A stretch of DNA of 64,000 nt, from contig CAZPRY010000003.1 in the NCBI GenBank assembly GCA_964589175.1, positions 112,817 through 176,816 of the forward strand. The letters run 5' to 3'. This DNA is from CAZPRY01 sp964589175. Lineage in GTDB: Bacteria; Fidelibacterota; UBA2242. The translations under genes were made by a program, and so were the position numbers. The notes beneath the pieces were generated by a model. That model was not told the DNA's origin, ran no database searches, and was given only the letters and a program-made list of their open reading frames with translations. This document shows positions 58,797 through 64,000 of this stretch, piece after piece (the stretch's first letter is position 1; each line of letters opens with the position of its first letter).

Positions 58797-60587
58797 TTGA
58801 AAATCAGATATATTGATGGGAACCGGTTTCGGACAGCGATTGTGGCCGGTGCCAAAAGAGTTTTTGAGAGACAGGATTATCTCAATAAGATAAACGTATT
58901 TCCGGTTCCGGATGCCGATACCGGTACGAATATGGCCGCTACGCTGCATTCGGTGGTGGATACGGTTTCGGGTTTGGAACTCATCCCGATTTATGATTCC
59001 AGCCGGCGCGTGGCTGAATCGGCTCTGATGGGCGCCCGCGGCAACAGCGGAGTCATCCTGGCCCAGTATCTTTACGGTTTGTCTGAGGAATTGGGTGAGG
59101 AAATCCAGATTAGCACGAAGCAATTCGGTGAAGTTGTCAAGCGGGCCGTGCGCTACGCCTATGAAGCCCTATCGCAACCGCGTGAGGGTACCATCCTGAC
59201 GGTAATCAAGGATTGGGCTGAGTCGGTCGACGCCTATGCCCAGATTAAAGATGATTTCGTCGAATTGCTGCATCACGCGCTGGAAGTGGCCAATCGTTCG
59301 CTGCAGGCCACCATGCAGAAACTGGAAGTCCTCCGGCGTTCTGCAGTGGTGGATGCCGGCGCCCAGGGATTTGTCGATTTTCTGACTGGTATCACCCAGT
59401 TTATTGCCGGCGGGAAACTACGCGAGATTTTTCAGTATCACGTGCCGGAGATCAGCGGCGTAGCCCATACCGAAGTCGCCCTGGAGGATATTCAATTTCG
59501 CTACTGTACGGAATGTATGATCGAGGGTAAGAAGATCGACCTGAAGACTATCCGTACGCAGATTGAGAATTTGGGTGATTCCATTGTACTGGCCGGCTCG
59601 CGCCACAAAGCCCGTCTCCATATTCATACCAACGAACCGGCAAAGGTCTTCGCACAGGTGCGGGCCTATGGTGATATCCTCCAGCAAAAAGCCGACGATA
59701 TGCATAAACAATTCCGGATTACGCACAGCCCACATCCGCCGATCGCGCTGGTGACCGATTCCGCCTGCGATCTCCCGACCGATTTCATCGAAGAGCACGG
59801 CATCCACATCATACCGGTGAAAGTATCGTTCGGGCTTTCCACCTATATCGATAAAATCACGATCACACCCGAATCTTTTTACGAGATGCTGGATACCGAA
59901 GCCGATCATCCCAAAACATCCCAACCGTCACCGGCGGATTTTAAGAATTTATACAGTTTTTTGTTGTCACATTACGAATCGGTGATTTCGATTCACATCC
60001 CGGAAATTTTGAGCGGTACCTATCAGAACGCGCTCAATACAGCCCGGGAAATCGATCCCGAACGGATCGCAGTCATTGACGGTAAATCACTCTCGATCGG
60101 TCTGGGCGCGCTGGTGGAAAAAGCGGCGAAAATGATTGCGGGGGGACAGAAACAGGCCGATATCGTTGAGAATCTCAAGACGGCTACCGGGGACTCGCAG
60201 CTGTTTGTAGCGATTCCGAATCTGAAATACCTGATGCGCAGCGGCCGGGTGAGCAAAGCCAAAGGTTTTCTGGCGAAGGTTTTACAGATCAAGCCCATCC
60301 TGCGCCTGGATGAAAACGGCGCCATTCAGCATTTTTCCAAAGCCATTTCCTGGCGAAAAGCTGCTGATAAATTATTGACCATTTCCTGCGATTTCGCGAG
60401 AGGAAAGCAGAATCCGCAGTTTAAAATCGCGCATGCCAATGACCGGCAGCTGGCCGATCGCTATGCGAAAGCCCTGAAGGCGGAATTTGGCGTCGATGAA
60501 ATCCAGATTCTGCCGGTTTCACCGGTGCTCGGAGCGCATGCCGGGAACGGCGCAATCGCCATTGGAATATCATGGAGTGAAGCATGA
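58797..60587 (+). CDS. FakA-like DAK2 kinase fused to a DegV fatty-acid-binding domain, 596 aa
   Basis: It starts at TTG (58797), with AAAGGGTAGTGTA before it; homology begins there. Residues 1-205 form a DhaL-type kinase domain with NVFPVPDADTGTNM (Mg-ATP loop; FakA usually has PVPDGDTGTN). A middle domain holds the conserved LHIHTNEPAKVF (His275, His277). From residue 315 a complete DegV/EDD domain follows (ALVTDSACDLPTDFI). In Gram-positives FakA (kinase) and FakB (DegV, binds the fatty acid) are separate proteins that make acyl-phosphate. Here both are in one chain. The stop overlaps the plsY start by four bases, and PlsY uses acyl-phosphate. Confidence 0.9.
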   Translation: MKIRYIDGNRFRTAIVAGAKRVFERQDYLNKINVFPVPDADTGTNMAATLHSVVDTVSGLELIPIYDSSRRVAESALMGARGNSGVILAQYLYGLSEELGEEIQISTKQFGEVVKRAVRYAYEALSQPREGTILTVIKDWAESVDAYAQIKDDFVELLHHALEVANRSLQATMQKLEVLRRSAVVDAGAQGFVDFLTGITQFIAGGKLREIFQYHVPEISGVAHTEVALEDIQFRYCTECMIEGKKIDLKTIRTQIENLGDSIVLAGSRHKARLHIHTNEPAKVFAQVRAYGDILQQKADDMHKQFRITHSPHPPIALVTDSACDLPTDFIEEHGIHIIPVKVSFGLSTYIDKITITPESFYEMLDTEADHPKTSQPSPADFKNLYSFLLSHYESVISIHIPEILSGTYQNALNTAREIDPERIAVIDGKSLSIGLGALVEKAAKMIAGGQKQADIVENLKTATGDSQLFVAIPNLKYLMRSGRVSKAKGFLAKVLQIKPILRLDENGAIQHFSKAISWRKAADKLLTISCDFARGKQNPQFKIAHANDRQLADRYAKALKAEFGVDEIQILPVSPVLGAHAGNGAIAIGISWSEA

Positions 60588-61252
60588 TTTCTTTAGTCAT
60601 CATCTGTGTGTTGAGCTATTTGACCGGTTCCATCCCGACCAGCATCATCGTAGGGAAACTGCTGAAGGGTATCGATGTCCGTCAGTTCGGTTCGGGGAAT
60701 GCCGGCGGCACGAATGCTTTCCGGGTCCTGGGCTGGAAGGCGGGTTTGTTCGTCTCGCTGTTTGACGTTGCCAAAGGTACCTTCGCAACGGTACTGATTT
60801 CGCAATTGCGTGTGGATGCCATTCCTTTTCAAAACAGCGTGTTGGTGATGATCTTGGCCGGAATCTGCGCCATCCTGGGGCATACCTATACAATCTTCGC
60901 CGGATTCAAAGGCGGTAAGGGTGTCGGTACCGGCGCCGGGATGATCATCGGCCTCTTTCCGATTGTCTTCTGGTTTTGTATCGCCGTTTTCGCCCTGGTC
61001 CTTTTCTCGACCGGCATCGTTTCGATATCATCGATTTCGGCCGCTTTGAGCCTGCCGGTATTCCTATTCCTGATCGATAGATTCACGGACAGAGATGTCA
61101 ACAGTGCTCTGTTCATCGTCAGCATTATCATTCCTTTCTTCATCGCCTATACGCATCGCAGCAATATCCGGCGCCTGTTGAAAAGCGAGGAGAACCGCTT
61201 TGAGAAAATCGCCCTCTTCCGGCGCCTGTTCAAGCGCGGCAACACGCTATAA
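60584..61252 (+). CDS. plsY: Glycerol-3-phosphate acyltransferase PlsY, 222 aa
   Basis: A membrane enzyme that transfers the acyl group from acyl-phosphate to glycerol 3-phosphate. The three conserved motifs are present: SYLTGSIPTSIIVGK, then RQFGSGNAGGTNAFRVLGWK, and FKGGKGVGTGAG in the third loop. Five to seven membrane helices are visible. A charged C-terminal tail follows (ENRFEKIALFRRLFKRGN). The ATG overlaps the preceding stop (ATGA), implying coupled translation with the FakA-DegV fusion, its likely substrate supplier. Confidence 0.95.
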   Translation: MISLVIICVLSYLTGSIPTSIIVGKLLKGIDVRQFGSGNAGGTNAFRVLGWKAGLFVSLFDVAKGTFATVLISQLRVDAIPFQNSVLVMILAGICAILGHTYTIFAGFKGGKGVGTGAGMIIGLFPIVFWFCIAVFALVLFSTGIVSISSISAALSLPVFLFLIDRFTDRDVNSALFIVSIIIPFFIAYTHRSNIRRLLKSEENRFEKIALFRRLFKRGNTL

Positions 61253-61294
61253 TCTTCGTTTGAAATGTCTCCAATAAATATCGTGGAGGTGAGC

Positions 61295-62512
61295 ATGCGC
61301 AAATCTACCCGTGGCATGTTTTTCTTGCTTTCGTTCGTTTTCACGGCCCAATTGCTCTATCCGCAAATACCGGCGCCCGACTTTGAAATTGTCGAAAGCA
61401 TTCCGGAAGCTACGGTTCTCGACAATCCGGAAATCCGCAATACGCCGCAGGTCTGGCTGGAGATGATCGACGCCGCCCAAAAGACCATCGACATCGAACA
61501 GTTCTATATCGCCAATGAGGTGGGCGAAACGCTCGAAGATATCATTCTGGCGATCGAAACGGCGGCCGGCCGCGGCGTAAAAGTACGTGTAATCGCCGAT
61601 ATCAAAATGGCGAAAACCTATCCCGAGACACTCGAACGCCTGGCCAAACGGGAGAATATCTCTGTTCGTAAAATTTCCGCCTATGCCGGAATGGGCGGAG
61701 TTCAGCATAGTAAATATTTCATCGTCGACAATGCGGAGGTATTTCTGGGCAGCCAGAACTTCGACTGGCGCGCGCTGGTTCAGATTCATGAGATCGGTCT
61801 CCGTATCCGGCAATCCGAATACGCGGCTGCGATGACGCAACTATTCGAACTGGACTGGAGAGCCTGCGAAACGGGCAAACCGCTTGAGTCTACCGGTATG
61901 GGCAACCGGCAATTTATAATTGAAACGGAATCGGCCGGGACGATCGAATTCTTCGCGACGGCCAGCCCGGCCCAATCCATCCCAACGGATTTTACGTGGG
62001 ACGAATTGGCTATCGTTCAGGCGATCGACGCCGCCCGGAAATCGGTTTATGTTCAATTACTCTCTTATTCGCCTTCCGCGGGACGGGATGAGTATTATAA
62101 AACACTGGATGACGCCTTGCGCCGGGCGGCCGGCCGCGGCGTGGATGTGCGCCTGCTTTGCTCGGACTGGGCCCAACACGCCTCCGAAATGCCGTATTTC
62201 AAAAGCCTGATGGAGTTGCCGAACATCACCGTCAGACTGAGCACCATTCCCGAATTGCCGCAGCGCTATATCTCTTTTGCGCGCGTGGAGCACTGCAAGT
62301 TCATGGTCGTGGACGATTCGCTTGGCTGGGTCGGATCAAGCAACTGGAAAAAGGATTATTTTTACGCTTCCCGCAATGTGGCCGTCGTGGTGAAGAACCG
62401 CCGGGTCAACGAGATCCTGAAAGGTGTTTTTATGAAGAGCTGGGATGGTCCCTATGCCTGGGAAATTCAGCCGGATGTTCCGTATAAACCGAAATTTTAC
62501 GGTGAGAAATAA
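61295..62512 (+). CDS. Exported phospholipase D-family protein, 405 aa
   Basis: I use the ATG at 61295, preceded by GTGGAGGTGAGC, where a signal peptide starts; a frame ten codons longer lacks support. Two HKD motifs define the active site: HSKYFIVD (His138, Lys140, Asp145) with GSQN, and HCKFMVVD (His333, Lys335, Asp340) with GSSN. The two-domain layout is that of PLD-superfamily phosphodiesterases and cardiolipin-synthase-like enzymes. Because it is predicted to be exported, a periplasmic phospholipase or nuclease is more likely than a cytoplasmic synthase. It follows plsY on the same strand after 42 bp. Confidence 0.88.
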   Translation: MRKSTRGMFFLLSFVFTAQLLYPQIPAPDFEIVESIPEATVLDNPEIRNTPQVWLEMIDAAQKTIDIEQFYIANEVGETLEDIILAIETAAGRGVKVRVIADIKMAKTYPETLERLAKRENISVRKISAYAGMGGVQHSKYFIVDNAEVFLGSQNFDWRALVQIHEIGLRIRQSEYAAAMTQLFELDWRACETGKPLESTGMGNRQFIIETESAGTIEFFATASPAQSIPTDFTWDELAIVQAIDAARKSVYVQLLSYSPSAGRDEYYKTLDDALRRAAGRGVDVRLLCSDWAQHASEMPYFKSLMELPNITVRLSTIPELPQRYISFARVEHCKFMVVDDSLGWVGSSNWKKDYFYASRNVAVVVKNRRVNEILKGVFMKSWDGPYAWEIQPDVPYKPKFYGEK

Positions 62513-62707
62513 GCAAATCTCACCTTTTTTTAGGGATACCAATTTCCGGAGAATCGCTTATCCGGGAAAATATCATAAGGTATTTGACCCCGGTCACAAG
62601 CATTCAGGCCTCAGGCAACAGCTGGGCAACCTTCCCAAAACCCCGGGCATCTTATGCTGCGTGAGCTGACTGTGAATAATCGACGTTAAGAATCAAGGAG
62701 TATCGAC

Positions 62708-63292
62708 ATGAAAAAAATGGGATTCATTTTATTGGCATTGCTGATTACTGCCCCGGTTTTGGCAGACGAGCCCGACGTGCTGTTCGGTGGGAAAGTGAAA
62801 CACGGGGTGTTTTTTGCACCGGTACTGAAAATTTCCCAGCAGGGCGATAATATAGGAATCATGACTGGCAGCCGCTGCGGTTGGATCCTCAATCACAGCT
62901 ATATGATCGGCGTCGGCAGTTACCAGCTGATCGGAAAAATAAACATCGATCCGGATCTGATCGATCTGCCGGATAGCTATGATATGAATTACAGCGGCCT
63001 CGAACTCGAATACATCCGGTCATCGAACAGGCTTTTGCACTATTCCATTTTTTCGCTGCTGGGTGCCGGTCTGCTGAACTATGTGGATGACGATTTCTAC
63101 CTGTATGGTGCGGAGGATGTCTTCTTCGTCTTTGAGCCGGGTGTGAATGTCACGCTGAATCTGCACAAGTATATTCGCGTCAATCTTCTGACCAGCTACA
63201 GGATGGTGGCCGATGTCGACCTGGAGGGCCTGAGCAATAAAGATCTGAATGGCGTTAACGCAACCTTGACCTTGTCGTTCGGCTGGTTTTAA
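62708..63292 (+). CDS. Outer-membrane beta-barrel protein, 194 aa (paralogue 1)
   Basis: The start follows ATCAAGGAGTATCGAC. A signal peptide (about residues 1-19) leads to a mature protein of alternating polar and hydrophobic residues with regular turns. It contains KHGVFFAPVLKISQQGDNIG and SRCGWILNHSYMIGVGSYQ, and ends TLTLSFGWF. The terminal aromatic residue and strand pattern indicate a small barrel. It is related in layout to the next protein (GxFxAPVxKxxQ, then GxxGxILN). The role is unknown. Confidence 0.82.
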   Translation: MKKMGFILLALLITAPVLADEPDVLFGGKVKHGVFFAPVLKISQQGDNIGIMTGSRCGWILNHSYMIGVGSYQLIGKINIDPDLIDLPDSYDMNYSGLELEYIRSSNRLLHYSIFSLLGAGLLNYVDDDFYLYGAEDVFFVFEPGVNVTLNLHKYIRVNLLTSYRMVADVDLEGLSNKDLNGVNATLTLSFGWF

Positions 63293-63326
63293 CTGAAAAT
63301 GAAATACTATGAAAAGGGAGATTATG

Positions 63327-63950
63327 ATGAAAAATATGAAATGGTTTGTGATGGCGGTTTTGTTGGTCAGTATTGCTTTCGGGCAGTACAAAGGTGAACA
63401 GGAAACGCTGTTGCAGGGCAAACTGCACCTCGGTGGTTTCGGAGCACCGGTAATTAAGTTCACGCAGATGAACGATAATTTTGCCGTCCTGGTAGGCGGA
63501 CGGGGCGGTTTGATCCTGAATCAGCGACTGGTGATTGGCGGCGGCGGCTACGGCCTCGTTAATGATGTGCCGGTCGAGATTAGCCCGGATTCGACGCGCT
63601 ATATTGATTTCGGGTACGGCGGTATGGAACTCGGTTGGGTTTTTGCCTCGAACCGATTGGTCCACCTCGATTTGAGTACGCTTTTTGCCGCCGGAGGAAT
63701 CGGTTACCGGGATGCGATATTCAAAGATTGGGATAGCGACTGGAATAACGATTTCTACGCGGACTCGCATATCGACGCCGTTTTTATACTGGAACCGACG
63801 CTGAATGTGGAATTGAATATTACCCGTTTTGTGCGGCTCGACGTGGGTGCTTCCTACCGTTATATCTATGGAATCGACGACGAAATCCTCGATGCCGCCA
63901 AACTGAGCGGCGCGACCGTCAATCTGGCGCTAAAATTCGGTGCCTTCTAG
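63327..63950 (+). CDS. Outer-membrane beta-barrel protein, 207 aa (paralogue 2)
   Basis: I choose the second of two adjacent ATGs (63327) because AAAAGGGAG is then six bases away; the longer frame at 63309 overlaps that site. A signal peptide (about residues 1-20) precedes LHLGGFGAPVIKFTQMNDNF and GGRGGLILNQRLVIGGGGYG. These align with the gene upstream. The C-terminus NLALKFGAF ends in Phe, as expected of an outer-membrane barrel. The two genes are tandem paralogues, 34 bp apart. The last 50 bases of the window hold nothing recognisable. Confidence 0.82.
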   Translation: MKNMKWFVMAVLLVSIAFGQYKGEQETLLQGKLHLGGFGAPVIKFTQMNDNFAVLVGGRGGLILNQRLVIGGGGYGLVNDVPVEISPDSTRYIDFGYGGMELGWVFASNRLVHLDLSTLFAAGGIGYRDAIFKDWDSDWNNDFYADSHIDAVFILEPTLNVELNITRFVRLDVGASYRYIYGIDDEILDAAKLSGATVNLALKFGAF

Positions 63951-64000
63951 TGTAATGTCATTCATGATATGACGGGTATAGTCGTTTCAGTTTAATTCTT

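Noticed and set aside
58797..60587. Dihydroxyacetone kinase
   Set aside because: It has a DAK2/DhaL-like fold, but the following middle domain and DegV domain are those of fatty-acid kinase, and the neighbour is plsY.

Overview
The window looks like a contig from an uncultured Gram-negative (diderm) bacterium of the FCB superphylum, most like Calditrichota/KSB1/Zixibacteria-type lineages. The clues are TonB receptors with carboxypeptidase-like N-terminal domains, a PorV/PorQ-type porin beside a protein with a C-terminal sorting-like domain, many lipoproteins, LytS/LytTR two-component genes, and a patatin fused to an outer-membrane barrel. A 100-N scaffold gap shows it is a draft, probably metagenomic, assembly. 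The lineage call is inference; no rRNA is present.

Region 1 (1-9.9 kb) is an accessory island. After the N-terminus of a TGS/DRG-type GTPase come visibly AT-rich, all-plus-strand genes of unknown function. They are separated by GC-richer imperfect palindromes that resemble integron attC sites (1517-1652, 2893-2998, 4999-5070). Further on are an array of 21-bp palindromic units (5073-5283), a 104-residue coiled-coil protein with a frameshifted paralogue at 9337-9499, and two tandemly duplicated secreted ankyrin proteins, the second broken by the gap. Spacer segments are reused in a mosaic (families A-D), and family A lies at both ends of the island.

Region 2 (9.9-23.4 kb) holds carbohydrate genes. 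A minus-strand operon encodes a ROK sugar kinase, an MFS transporter, a SIS-domain protein and a GH42-like lipoprotein. Divergent from it, a textbook sigma-70 promoter drives a ChbG/YdjC-type deacetylase and a GH9 glycosidase. A CDF metal exporter, lipoproteins, a transglutaminase-like protein, a GNAT and a HAD phosphatase follow.

Region 3 (23.5-37.2 kb) is housekeeping: pyrF-pyrE-MBL-cyclophilin-dsbD-tlpA, a CsgG-like/barrel protein, nudix-mnmA-panB-panC, a LytR_C protein, rsfS and argS behind a structured leader.

Region 4 (37.2-54.5 kb) is envelope biology and signalling: a two-amidase-domain lipoprotein, two TonB receptors, the sorting-domain protein and its PorV-like partner, then two overlapping LytS-type kinases with one LytTR regulator.

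Region 5 (54.8-64 kb) has a CAU tRNA, the patatin/barrel protein, and a plus-strand run: M55 peptidase, DUF502 protein, a FakA-DegV fusion overlapping plsY, a phospholipase D-like protein and two related outer-membrane proteins. The fusion and PlsY together suggest fatty-acid salvage, with acyl-phosphate made by one protein and used by the next.
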